NCBI GenBank assembly: GCA_000721375.1
Contig: JOGW01000009.1
Location: 186,001-250,000 of the forward strand
Source: Streptomyces sp. NRRL B-3428
Lineage (GTDB): Bacteria > Actinomycetota > Actinomycetes > Streptomycetales > Streptomycetaceae
Direction: 5' to 3'
DNA length: 64,000 nt
Below, in pieces: positions 14,269 to 22,572 of the stretch (the first letter of the stretch is position 1; the number at the start of each line of letters is the position of its first letter). The position numbers were made by a program, and so were the translations under genes. The notes below the pieces were generated by a model. It did not search any database and was not told the origin of the DNA. It saw only the letters and a program-made list of their open reading frames with translations.

Positions 14269-16008
14269 ATGCTCGACCACCTGATCAAGGGCGCGACCGT
14301 AGTCGACGGCACCGGCGCCCCCGCACGCGCGGCGGACGTGGGGATCCGGGACGGCCGGATCGCCGTGATCGCCGAGCCCGGGACGATCACGGAGGAGGCG
14401 CGCACCAGCGAGGACGCCACCGGCAGGGTCCTTGTCCCGGGCTTCGTCGACCCGCACACGCACTACGACGCGCAGCTCTTCTGGGACCCGTACGCGACCC
14501 CGTCCCTCAACCACGGCGTCACCACCGTCGCGGGCGGCAACTGCGGTTTCACGCTCGCGCCGCTCAACCCCGCGCGGCCCGAGGACGCGGACTACACGCG
14601 CCGGATGATGTCCAAGGTCGAGGGCATGTCGCTCGTGGCGCTCGAAGAGGGCGCGCCCTGGAACTGGTCGAGTTTCGGCGACTACTTGAACGCCCTGGAC
14701 GGCCGTATCGCCGTCAATGCCGGTTTCATGGTGGGGCATTGTGCGATACGCCGTTACGTGATGGGCGAGGACGCGGTCGGCGGACAGCCCACCGACGAGC
14801 AGATGCAGCAGATGCTGGACCTTCTCCACACCGCCATGAACGAGGGCGCCTGGGGCCTGTCCACCACCCAGTCCTCCACGCACTCCGACGGCAACGGAAA
14901 GCCGGTGGCCTCCCGGCACGCCAAGCCGGCCGAGCTGCTCGCCATGTCGAAGGCCGTCGGTGAGCACGAGGGCACCCAGCTCGAAGCCATCGTCGCGGGC
15001 TGTCTCGACCAGTTCAGCGACGAGGAGATCGACCTCTTCGTGGAGATGAGCGCGGCGGCCGGACGTCCCCTGAACTGGAACGTCCTGACCATCGACGCCG
15101 CCGTCCCCGAGCGCGTCCCGCGCCAGCTCATCCCCTCCGAGCGCGCCCGCAAGGCGGGTGGCCGGATCGTGGCGCTGACCATGCCGATCCTCGCGCCCAT
15201 GAACATGTCGCTCGGCACCTTCTGCGCCCTGAACCTGATCCCCGGCTGGGGCGAGATCCTCGCCCTGCCGATCCCGGAGCGCATCGCGAAGCTGCGCGAC
15301 CCGTCCGTGCGCGAGGAGATGCTGAAGCGCGCCGCGTCGAAGGAGGCGGGCGTCTTCCGCCGGCTCGCCAACTTCGGGCGCTACGTCATCGGTGACACGT
15401 ACTCCAAGGAGAACGAGGGTCTCACCGGCCGTATCGTCAACGACATCGCCGCCGAGCGCGGCCAGGACGCCTTCCAGTGCCTGGTGGAGATCTGCGCCAA
15501 CGACGAGATGCGCACGGTCCTTTGGCCCATGCCCACCGATAACGACCAGGCGTCCTGGGAGCTGCGGCAGCAGTCCTGGGAGCACGAGGACATCATGCTC
15601 GGCGGCTCGGACGCCGGCGCCCACCTGGACCGTATGTGCGGAGCCCCGTACACCACCCGTTTCATCGGTGACTGTCTGCGCGGCCGCAAGCTCACATCGC
15701 TGGAGCAGGCGGTCAAGATGCTGACCGACGACCCGGCCCAGCTCTTCGGTCTCATCGACCGCGGCCGGATCCAGGAGGGCTACTTCGCCGACCTGGTCCT
15801 GTTCGACCCCGAGAAGATCGACGCCGGCAAGGCCACGCTCGTGCACGACCTGCCCGGCGACAGCCCCCGCCTCGACTCCAAGGCCATCGGCATCAACGCC
15901 GTCTGGGTCAACGGCGTCGAGGCCATCCGCGAGGACGTGGTGACCGGTGCCGTACCCGGCAAGGTCCTTCGTTCCGGACAGGACACCAGGACGGTGAGCA
16001 CTTCGTGA
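14269..16008 (+). CDS. N-acyl-D-amino-acid deacylase (amidohydrolase family)
   Basis: A 579-residue amidohydrolase-superfamily enzyme of the D-aminoacylase group. Metal ligands are visible in GFVDPHTHYDAQ (His-x-His near residues 62-66). The other recognisable segments are GHCAIR, GLSTTQSSTHSDG and GGSDAGAHLDRMC, whose Asp is the usual catalytic residue. The N-terminal composite beta-domain (KGATVVDGTGAPARAADVGI) matches the family. It hydrolyses N-acyl or related amide/lactam bonds; the substrate is unknown. Ribosome site GAAGGGAACC. It is followed by an aldehyde dehydrogenase and lies after the LLM gene, so it may belong to the same pathway although no operator precedes it. Confidence 0.85.
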   Translation: MLDHLIKGATVVDGTGAPARAADVGIRDGRIAVIAEPGTITEEARTSEDATGRVLVPGFVDPHTHYDAQLFWDPYATPSLNHGVTTVAGGNCGFTLAPLNPARPEDADYTRRMMSKVEGMSLVALEEGAPWNWSSFGDYLNALDGRIAVNAGFMVGHCAIRRYVMGEDAVGGQPTDEQMQQMLDLLHTAMNEGAWGLSTTQSSTHSDGNGKPVASRHAKPAELLAMSKAVGEHEGTQLEAIVAGCLDQFSDEEIDLFVEMSAAAGRPLNWNVLTIDAAVPERVPRQLIPSERARKAGGRIVALTMPILAPMNMSLGTFCALNLIPGWGEILALPIPERIAKLRDPSVREEMLKRAASKEAGVFRRLANFGRYVIGDTYSKENEGLTGRIVNDIAAERGQDAFQCLVEICANDEMRTVLWPMPTDNDQASWELRQQSWEHEDIMLGGSDAGAHLDRMCGAPYTTRFIGDCLRGRKLTSLEQAVKMLTDDPAQLFGLIDRGRIQEGYFADLVLFDPEKIDAGKATLVHDLPGDSPRLDSKAIGINAVWVNGVEAIREDVVTGAVPGKVLRSGQDTRTVSTS

Positions 16009-16041
16009 GCTGGGGGCACCTCCCAGCGGTAGCTGGGGGAG
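16007..16041. repeat. Hairpin element in the deacylase-ALDH gap
   Basis: GCTGGGGGCACCTCCCAGC followed by GGTAGCTGGGGGAGC gives alternative stems around the deacylase stop codon. Sequences of this type are, as I recall, dispersed in Streptomyces intergenic regions; this was not checked. Confidence 0.55.
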
Positions 16042-16123
16042 CACACGCGGCCGCCGGGCCGCAGACGACGACGATGCCCGCACCTCTGCGCCGCGTGGGC
16101 GGAGAAGCGAACCGGGAGACACA

Positions 16124-17581
16124 GTGACGGACGGACAGCGCCTGTTCATAGGCGGTGAGTGGGTCGAGCCCGAGGGCGGCCACTACGAAGTGATCAACCC
16201 GGCGACCGAGGAGGTCGTCGGCCTCGCACCGGAGGCGTCCAAGGCGCAGGTGTACGAGGCGGCCGCGAAGGCCCGCGAGGCCTTCGAGAAGTGGTCGCGT
16301 ACGTCACCGGAGGAGCGTGCTTCCGTACTGGCGAAGGCCGCGGACTACATCCAGGCTCAGGTGGGCGAGTTCACCACCCTCGCCCAGGCCGAGACCGGAG
16401 CCACCACCGGAACGGCCCGCGGGATGCAGGTCGCCGTCGGTACGGCCCGCTTCAAGCGGTACGCGAAGGGCGCGCTCGAACCGGTCGAGCACGCGATCCC
16501 GCCGCAGATCAACGAGGCGGGGCCGATGGGCAAGGCGGGCGCCTTCGGAGCCCTCGAGGTCCGCCAGCCGGTCGGCGTCGTCACCTGCATCACCTCGTAC
16601 AACAACCCGTGGGCGAACCCGGCGGGCAAGGTGGCCCCGGCGCTCGCGATGGGCAACACGGTCGTCGTGAAGCCGGCGCCGCAGGACCCGCTGTCGGTCT
16701 TCAAGATGGCGGAGGCGCTTGAGGCGGCGGGTGCGCCGGCGGGCGTCGTGAACGTCGTCTCCGGTACGTCGGTCGAGGTCGGCCAGGCGGCCGTCGACTC
16801 CCCGGACGTGGACATGGTCAGCTTCACGGGCTCCACCGGGGTCGGCCAGGCGATCGGCGAGGTCTGCGGCCGCACGATGAAGCGCCAGCTCATGGAGCTC
16901 GGCGGCAAGGGCGCGGCGATCGTCTTCGAGGACGCGGACCTCGACTCCGCGATGATGGGCATCGGCACGACGTACGCCTTCTACAGCGGCCAGATCTGCA
17001 CGGCGCCCACGCGCGTGCTCGCCCACCGCTCGATCTACGAGCAGCTCCTCGAAAAGCTCACCCAGTACATCGGCTTCATGAAGGTCGGCGACCCGACCGT
17101 CCAGGGCACGGTGGTCGGACCGGTCATCTCGGCCGCACACCGCGACCGCGTCGAGTCCTTCATCGAGCTGGGCAGGAAGGAAGGTGCCCGGGTCGTGGCG
17201 GGCGGCGAGCGCCCCGCGATGGACAAGGGCTTCTACGTGGCCCCGACCCTCTTCGCCGACTGCACCAACGACATGCGGATCGTCCGTGAGGAGATCTTCG
17301 GACCCGTGGTCGTGGTCGTTCCCTTCGACGACGAGGAGGAAGCCGTCCGCCTCGCCAACGACAGCGACTACGGACTTCTGTCGTACGTGTGGTCCGGCGA
17401 TGTGGCCCGTGCGTTCCGCGTCGGCCGCCGGCTCCGCTCGGGCGGCGTGGGCATCAACACCATCGGCCGCAACATGGAGGCCCCCTTCGGCGGCTTCAAG
17501 CAGTCGGGCGTGGGCCGCGACTGCGGCTCGTACGCACTGGCGGCCTACAGCGAGCTGCAGTCGGTGGTGTGGACGACCTGA
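16124..17581 (+). CDS. Aldehyde dehydrogenase family protein
   Basis: A 485-residue NAD(P)-dependent aldehyde dehydrogenase. The general base Glu258 is in LMELGGKGA and the catalytic Cys292 in YSGQICTAP. The nucleotide-binding stretch VSFTGSTGVGQAIG and the C-terminal APFGGFKQSGVGRD are present. It oxidises an aldehyde to an acid. GTG start with GGGAGA upstream. It probably acts with the deacylase and LLM genes before it (inference). A strong terminator follows. Confidence 0.92.
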   Translation: MTDGQRLFIGGEWVEPEGGHYEVINPATEEVVGLAPEASKAQVYEAAAKAREAFEKWSRTSPEERASVLAKAADYIQAQVGEFTTLAQAETGATTGTARGMQVAVGTARFKRYAKGALEPVEHAIPPQINEAGPMGKAGAFGALEVRQPVGVVTCITSYNNPWANPAGKVAPALAMGNTVVVKPAPQDPLSVFKMAEALEAAGAPAGVVNVVSGTSVEVGQAAVDSPDVDMVSFTGSTGVGQAIGEVCGRTMKRQLMELGGKGAAIVFEDADLDSAMMGIGTTYAFYSGQICTAPTRVLAHRSIYEQLLEKLTQYIGFMKVGDPTVQGTVVGPVISAAHRDRVESFIELGRKEGARVVAGGERPAMDKGFYVAPTLFADCTNDMRIVREEIFGPVVVVVPFDDEEEAVRLANDSDYGLLSYVWSGDVARAFRVGRRLRSGGVGINTIGRNMEAPFGGFKQSGVGRDCGSYALAAYSELQSVVWTT

Positions 17582-17587
17582 GCGACG

Positions 17588-17628
17588 CGCCGCGGGTGGG
17601 CAACGCCTTCAGCCGCCCACCCGCGGCG
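17588..17628. terminator. Terminator between convergent genes
   Basis: CGCCGCGGGTGGGC (17588-17601) pairs perfectly with 17615-17628 around a 13-nt loop. Confidence 0.85.
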
Positions 17629-17639
17629 ATCCGGAGAGG

Positions 17640-18083
17640 CTACTGGAGCAGCACCCGGGCCTCCTCCAGCGCACCCCGCAGCGCCCCGGAGAGCCTGCGC
17701 TCTGCCTCGGCGGAGACCAGGCCGCTCTGCCAGGCGTCGACGGCCTGCCAGCCCTGGCCGGTCAACGGGGGACGGGGGGCGGCCTCGGCTAGCTTCGGCG
17801 GGTGGGCACGAAGCCGGAGCAGCAGCGTCCGCATGCTCAGCGCGACGGCCGCGGCGACACCTTCGTACGCGAGAACGGGAACGCCGTACGCGGCGTGGAG
17901 CTGCCCGTATGGAGCCAGCGTCGAGAGTCGTTCCATGAGGTCGGGGTGCGTGCGCATTTCCCAGGCGTCGATGCCGGACTCTCCTTCCCGGCAGGGAGGG
18001 GTGGCCTGCGCCCGGAGGAAGGCGAGAACGGTGGTGTTCTGCGGGAGCTCGGGGAGCGTCGGCAAGGGCGGCGGCAGCGGCAT
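17640..18083 (-). CDS. Hypothetical protein
   Basis: A 147-residue protein I do not recognise. It begins with a proline/leucine-rich stretch (MPLPPPLPTLPELP) and continues with an alpha-helical body containing DAWEMRTHPDLMERLSTLAPYG and an arginine/leucine helix ALSMRTLLLRLRA. There is no signal peptide. Start 18083 is tentative, as the ribosome site is weak and the frame stays open further upstream. Convergent with the aldehyde dehydrogenase and divergent from the permease. A regulatory or structural role is possible; nothing in the sequence shows it. Confidence 0.55.
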   Translation of the reverse strand: MPLPPPLPTLPELPQNTTVLAFLRAQATPPCREGESGIDAWEMRTHPDLMERLSTLAPYGQLHAAYGVPVLAYEGVAAAVALSMRTLLLRLRAHPPKLAEAAPRPPLTGQGWQAVDAWQSGLVSAEAERRLSGALRGALEEARVLLQ

Positions 18084-18296
18084 GGAACGTGAAGATAGGG
18101 CCGCGCCTGAACTATGCGCAGGGCGTACGGGAAAATTTTGAATCGGGATGAAAGGGACACCTGCGCGGTTTCCGTATATCGGACAGAGTGGGTTGTGCCT
18201 CTCTACGTGAGGCAGGGGGTGTCCTTCACCATTCATCCAATGGTCGATGCCCGTTTCCTGTCGGCCAATTGAAGGGTGAAACATCGGAGTCTCAGC

Positions 18297-18310
18297 TTCC
18301 ACATGTGGAA
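18297..18310. promoter_or_regulatory. Perfect palindrome before the permease gene
   Basis: TTCCACATGTGGAA, 26 bp upstream of the permease ATG, is a likely operator for an unknown dimeric repressor. The rest of 18084-18335 is AT-richer than its surroundings and shows no gene. Confidence 0.5.
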
Positions 18311-18335
18311 ACCGCAGGGCTTAACGTCCTGACCT

Positions 18336-19889
18336 ATGACCCAGGTGGAAGTCCGGCCCCAGGCCGGAAAGAAGGCGGCCGCCGCCCCCGACGGCGGCGT
18401 ACGAGGCAAAGGCCTCGGCGGCAATTCGGTCGGTCTGGTCGGCGGCGCCGTCATCGGTGTCTCGACGGTCGCCCCCGTCTACTGCCTGACAGCCACCCTC
18501 GGCCCGACGGTGGGCGAAGTGGGTGTGCAGATGCCCGCGATCTTCCTCGCGGGGTTCCTGCCGATGCTCCTCGTCGCGTTCGCGTACCGGGAGCTGAACC
18601 GGGCGGTACCGGACTGCGGCACCTCCTTCACCTGGTCGGTGAAGGCTTTCGGGCCGCGCGTCGGCTGGATGTGCGGCTGGGGCCTGCTCATCGCCACGGT
18701 CGTGGTCCTCTCGAACCTCGCGGGCGTCGCCACCTCCTTCTTCTGGCTCCTGGCCGGTGAGGTGACAGGCAGCGAGAGCGTGGCCGCCCTGGACGACGAC
18801 AAAGCCGTCCACATCCTCACCACCCTGGTCCTCGTCGCCCTCGCCACGGCCATCAGCTACCGCGGGATCACCGCCACCAAGTGGGTCCAGTACGCCCTCG
18901 TCGGACTGCAGCTCGCCGTCATCGTGCTCTTCGCCGTCATGGCCGTCTCCAAGTCGGGCGAGATCGCGGGCTCCCTGGACTTCTCCTGGTCCTGGATGAA
19001 CCCGTTCGCCGTCGACTCCTTCGGCGCCTTCACGGCCGGGCTCTCCCTGTCGATCTTCATCTACTGGGGATGGGACGCCTGCCTCTCGATCAACGAGGAG
19101 TCCACCGGCAGCGCCCGCACCCCGGGCCGCGCGGCCATGCTCGCGATGGTCGTGATCGTCGCCTCGTACCTGCTCGTCGCCATCGCCACGCAGATGTACG
19201 CGGGCGTCGGCGAGAAGGGCACCGGCCTCGGCAATCCGGACACCGCGGACAACGTCTTCGCCACCCTCGCCGAGCCGATCATGGGCTCGGGCCTGGGCAT
19301 CCTGCTCTTCGTCGCGGTCCTCGCCTCGGCAGCCGCGAGCCTGCAGACCACGTTCATCCCGGTGGCCCGCACCGTGCTCGCCATGTCGACGTACGAGGCG
19401 CTGCCCGCCGGCTTCGCGAAGGTCCACCCGCGCTTCCAGACCCCGGGCCGCGCCACGATCGCCGCGGGCGTGGCCACCGGTGTCTTCTACAGCGTGATGA
19501 CGGTCGTCAGTGACAACGTCCTCGAGGACACGATCTACGCGCTCGGCCTCATGATCTGCTTCTACTACGCGATCACGGCCTTCGCCTGCGTCTGGTACTT
19601 CCGCGGCGACCTGCGCCGCTCGACGCGCGAGCTGATGGTCAAGGGCGTCATGCCGGGCCTCGGCGGCCTGATGCTGACGGCTGTCTTCGGCCAGACCCTC
19701 TACGACATGTGGGACCCGGCCTACGGCAGCGGCTCCTCCGTCCTCGGCGTCGGCTCGGTCTTCGTGATCGGGGTGGGCCTGCTCGCGCTCGGCCTGGTCA
19801 TCATGTTCGTGACCGAGCGCCGCAGCCCGGCGTTCTTCCGGGGCGAGGTGCTCACCAAGGAGACGCCTTCGCTGGTGGTCCCGGAGTAA
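18336..19889 (+). CDS. APC-superfamily amino acid permease
   Basis: A 517-residue membrane transporter with about 12 predicted helices. The first conserved segment, NSVGLVGGAVIGVSTVAPVYCLTATLG, matches the substrate/proton site of APC-type exchangers. Further hydrophobic segments run to the end, followed by a short charged tail. It would import an amino acid or amine, perhaps related to the product of the nearby deacylase (inference). A palindrome lies 26 bp upstream of the start. The ribosome site is poor. Confidence 0.88.
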   Translation: MTQVEVRPQAGKKAAAAPDGGVRGKGLGGNSVGLVGGAVIGVSTVAPVYCLTATLGPTVGEVGVQMPAIFLAGFLPMLLVAFAYRELNRAVPDCGTSFTWSVKAFGPRVGWMCGWGLLIATVVVLSNLAGVATSFFWLLAGEVTGSESVAALDDDKAVHILTTLVLVALATAISYRGITATKWVQYALVGLQLAVIVLFAVMAVSKSGEIAGSLDFSWSWMNPFAVDSFGAFTAGLSLSIFIYWGWDACLSINEESTGSARTPGRAAMLAMVVIVASYLLVAIATQMYAGVGEKGTGLGNPDTADNVFATLAEPIMGSGLGILLFVAVLASAAASLQTTFIPVARTVLAMSTYEALPAGFAKVHPRFQTPGRATIAAGVATGVFYSVMTVVSDNVLEDTIYALGLMICFYYAITAFACVWYFRGDLRRSTRELMVKGVMPGLGGLMLTAVFGQTLYDMWDPAYGSGSSVLGVGSVFVIGVGLLALGLVIMFVTERRSPAFFRGEVLTKETPSLVVPE

Positions 19890-19962
19890 GGGACTACCTT
19901 CCGGATGGTGCCGATCGCAGAGCACGACGGGACGGCTGCGACCGGCACCGGACCGGCAGGCG

Positions 19963-21510
19963 CTACCGCCCCAGGAAGATCGGATTCGTGAACGCCGCCA
20001 GCGGTCCCGGCAGGGGCGGGAGCTGTGCGGGGTGGCGGACTTCTGCCCGTACGTACGAGGCGTACGAAGCCGTCGTGCGCCACTCGGCCGTCAGCGTGCC
20101 CGACTCCGGGACCACCGCGCTCGTGAAGAGCGTGCCCTGGTCCGTGACGAAGCGGAGCGTGCAGCCCGGGACGCCCTTGGCCGCCAGGCGGACCGTCACC
20201 GGGTCGTCGCGGTCCACGTCCAGACGTCCGCCGATTCCGGCGTGCTTGCCGCGGCCGCCCGCGACGGAGAAGTCCAGGGAGACGGCGGCGGATTCGGCCA
20301 CGTAGGAGCGCCCGGCGCGAATGCCCTCCTGGATCGCCTCGCGCGTCAGGTCGTCCGCCAGGACCACCGTCTGCGGGGTGCCGATGCGGTCGGCCGGGGA
20401 GTGCGCGTCGCTGTTGCCCATCGCCGGGGTCCAGCTGCGCGGGTTGGTCTGCAGCGTGTTGTCCCAGGACTGCAGGGAGACCTCGTCGTCCGGGGTGAAC
20501 GGGCCGTTCCACACCTCCACCGCGTCCGCGTCGCCGAAGCCGAACTTCCAGTTGCAGCCGATACAGGTGGCGTGCGGATGCGCGGGTACGACGAGGCCGC
20601 CGGCGCGGCGGACCTCGCGGGCGTAGTGGCCGAAGCGGTTGTCGCGGGCGCGGTAGCGCCAGTCGACCCAGCTGCCGCCGTCCATGCCGAGGGCCACGAT
20701 GTGGCCGTTGCGGGTGGTGATCTCCTCGCCGAGCATGATGAGCAGGTCGTCGCCGGCCTCCGGGGCCCAATGGGCGTGCGCGGAGTGGGTGTTGTGCTCC
20801 GAGGAGTTGATGAAGTCGAGGCCCGCGGCGCGGGCGGCCGCGGCGATCTCGGCGAGGGTGCGCTTGCCGTCCGAGTACCAGGAGTGGATGTGGCAGTCGC
20901 CCCGGTACCAGGCGCGTCCGCGGCCCTTGGCACGCTCGGGCGGGTACGTGGGCTTCGGGGCGGGCGCCTGCTCGCCGTACTTGAGGGTGATCGTCACGAC
21001 GTACGGCAGGCCCTGGGGCGCGACCGTGTAGGGGCCGAGCGCGATGTTCCAGGTGCCGCGGCGGATACGGCCCGGGATGTAGCCGGGCGTCGCGTCGTCG
21101 GAGCGGAGGAAGAACTCGGTGCGGGCGCCGCCCGACCAGCCGCGGAAGCCACGGCCGCCGAGCTCGGTGCCGCGTTCGTCGAAGATGCCGATGTCGAGGG
21201 CGTTGCCCGCGGTGCCGGCGGGGACGGGCAGCTTCTCGTACGTGTACGAGACGTGGATCTCGCGGACCCCGTCCGGCACCTCGACGGGCAGATAGACGAA
21301 GTCGGGGGACCCGGTGGGCAGCGTGCCGCGCACCACCTTGGTCTCGTCCCCGGTCGGCTGGCTTTCGTCGGCGCTCGCGAAGGTCACGGTGCCCAACGTA
21401 AGCGCGGTCGCGGTACCCGTCACGAGCAACGCGCGTCTGCCCACAAGGTGTTCACCGCCGTGCCCGTCGGTGTGTTCCGTGCAGTTGCCTCTGTCGTGCG
21501 ACTCGCACAT
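19963..21510 (-). CDS. Exported CehA/McbA-type PHP-domain metallohydrolase
   Basis: A 515-residue secreted phosphoesterase-like protein. A Tat-type signal (GRRALLV followed by a hydrophobic stretch and ASA) occupies about residues 25-50. A beta-rich domain precedes the PHP domain, which starts with GDCHIHSWYSDGKRTLAEI, where the two His are metal ligands, and continues with SSEHNTHSAHAHW. CehA and McbA hydrolyse carbaryl-type carbamates. Many relatives are phosphodiesterases, so the substrate is open. Start 21510 has GGGGAGA 6 nt upstream; an ATG at 21543 is less likely. Convergent with the permease. Confidence 0.82.
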   Translation of the reverse strand: MCESHDRGNCTEHTDGHGGEHLVGRRALLVTGTATALTLGTVTFASADESQPTGDETKVVRGTLPTGSPDFVYLPVEVPDGVREIHVSYTYEKLPVPAGTAGNALDIGIFDERGTELGGRGFRGWSGGARTEFFLRSDDATPGYIPGRIRRGTWNIALGPYTVAPQGLPYVVTITLKYGEQAPAPKPTYPPERAKGRGRAWYRGDCHIHSWYSDGKRTLAEIAAAARAAGLDFINSSEHNTHSAHAHWAPEAGDDLLIMLGEEITTRNGHIVALGMDGGSWVDWRYRARDNRFGHYAREVRRAGGLVVPAHPHATCIGCNWKFGFGDADAVEVWNGPFTPDDEVSLQSWDNTLQTNPRSWTPAMGNSDAHSPADRIGTPQTVVLADDLTREAIQEGIRAGRSYVAESAAVSLDFSVAGGRGKHAGIGGRLDVDRDDPVTVRLAAKGVPGCTLRFVTDQGTLFTSAVVPESGTLTAEWRTTASYASYVRAEVRHPAQLPPLPGPLAAFTNPIFLGR

Positions 21511-21682
21511 GCGACGTCTCCCCGGGAGTCGGTGGTCGTGCACCTGGCCCCTCCTTCGTAGTCAGGGGGGAACGGTGAGGCAAGAGGGGGCAGTTGTGCG
21601 CGCGGTGAACAGTTGGCGTGGCTCACACCGGGCCGGGCGCCCTGTGCATGGACATGTGCGCCCTCTCCGGTTAGGAAGCCTC

Positions 21683-22525
21683 ATGAAGATCTCGGCCACC
21701 CTGTACATGACCGACGAGACCATCTCCCCGGTGCGGCTCGCGCGGGAGCTGGAGCTGCGCGGGTTTGCGGGGCTCTATCTGCCCGAGCACACGCATATCC
21801 CCGTATCGCGGGAATCTCCTTATCCGGGTGGGGAGATGCCGCCGGAGTGCGCACGGATGCTCAGCCCCTTCGTGGCCCTCGCCCAGGCCGCGGCCGTCAC
21901 CGAGCGGCTCGGACTCGGCACCAACATCGCGCTCATCGGCCAGCACGACCCCGTGGACCTGGCCAAACAGATCGCGACTCTCGACCACCTCAGCGGGGGC
22001 CGCCTCACGCTCGGTATCGGCTACGGCTGGAACCGCGAGGAGGCCGCGGACCACGGGGTGCACTGGCCGGCGCGGCGGGCTCTCGTGCGGGACCGTATGG
22101 CGCTGATGCGGGCGCTGTGGAGCGCGGAACCCACCGCGTACCAGGGTGAGTTCGCGAGTGTGGCCGCCAGTCATGTGCACCCGAAGCCTGTCGCCCGGCC
22201 GGGCGCGGCGCTCGTCGGACCGCGGACGCTGATCGGTGGTGCGCCAGGACCGCGGTTGTACGGGGAGATCGCCGAGTTCGCCGACGGGTGGATGCCGGTC
22301 GGGGGCAGCGGTCTGAGCGCGCGGTTCGAGGAGCTCAGGGGTGTGTGGGCGGACGCGGGACGGGCGGCAGGCGAGCTGTATGTGGCGGTCACCGCGGTCG
22401 TACCCGAGGCCGGGAAGCTTGAGCACTACGCGGCGGTTGGAGTGGACGAGGTGATTGTCCAGTTGCCGCCGCGTGGGGAGGCCGAAGTGCTGAAGGTGTT
22501 GGACGATTTCGGGCGGTACCTGTGA
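21683..22525 (+). CDS. LLM-class oxidoreductase, probably F420-dependent
   Basis: A 280-residue short LLM protein. It has [52 protein letters not shown] and IGYGWNREE, a pattern common in the TIGR03619-type F420 group of actinobacteria. It uses F420H2 or FMN to reduce or oxidise an unknown compound. It ends 47 bp before fbiC in the same direction, which supports F420 use (inference). Start at ATG 21683 with AGGA 8 nt upstream. Confidence 0.85.
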   Translation: MKISATLYMTDETISPVRLARELELRGFAGLYLPEHTHIPVSRESPYPGGEMPPECARMLSPFVALAQAAAVTERLGLGTNIALIGQHDPVDLAKQIATLDHLSGGRLTLGIGYGWNREEAADHGVHWPARRALVRDRMALMRALWSAEPTAYQGEFASVAASHVHPKPVARPGAALVGPRTLIGGAPGPRLYGEIAEFADGWMPVGGSGLSARFEELRGVWADAGRAAGELYVAVTAVVPEAGKLEHYAAVGVDEVIVQLPPRGEAEVLKVLDDFGRYL

Positions 22526-22572
22526 TCAACAGCTCTCGTCCGGTTGTCGGCGCACGCTCGTATGCTCGGTCC

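Noticed and set aside
19498..19510. TGACGGTCGTCA inside the permease gene as another regulon operator
   Set aside because: The spacer is 2 bp rather than 3 and the site lies deep in a coding region.
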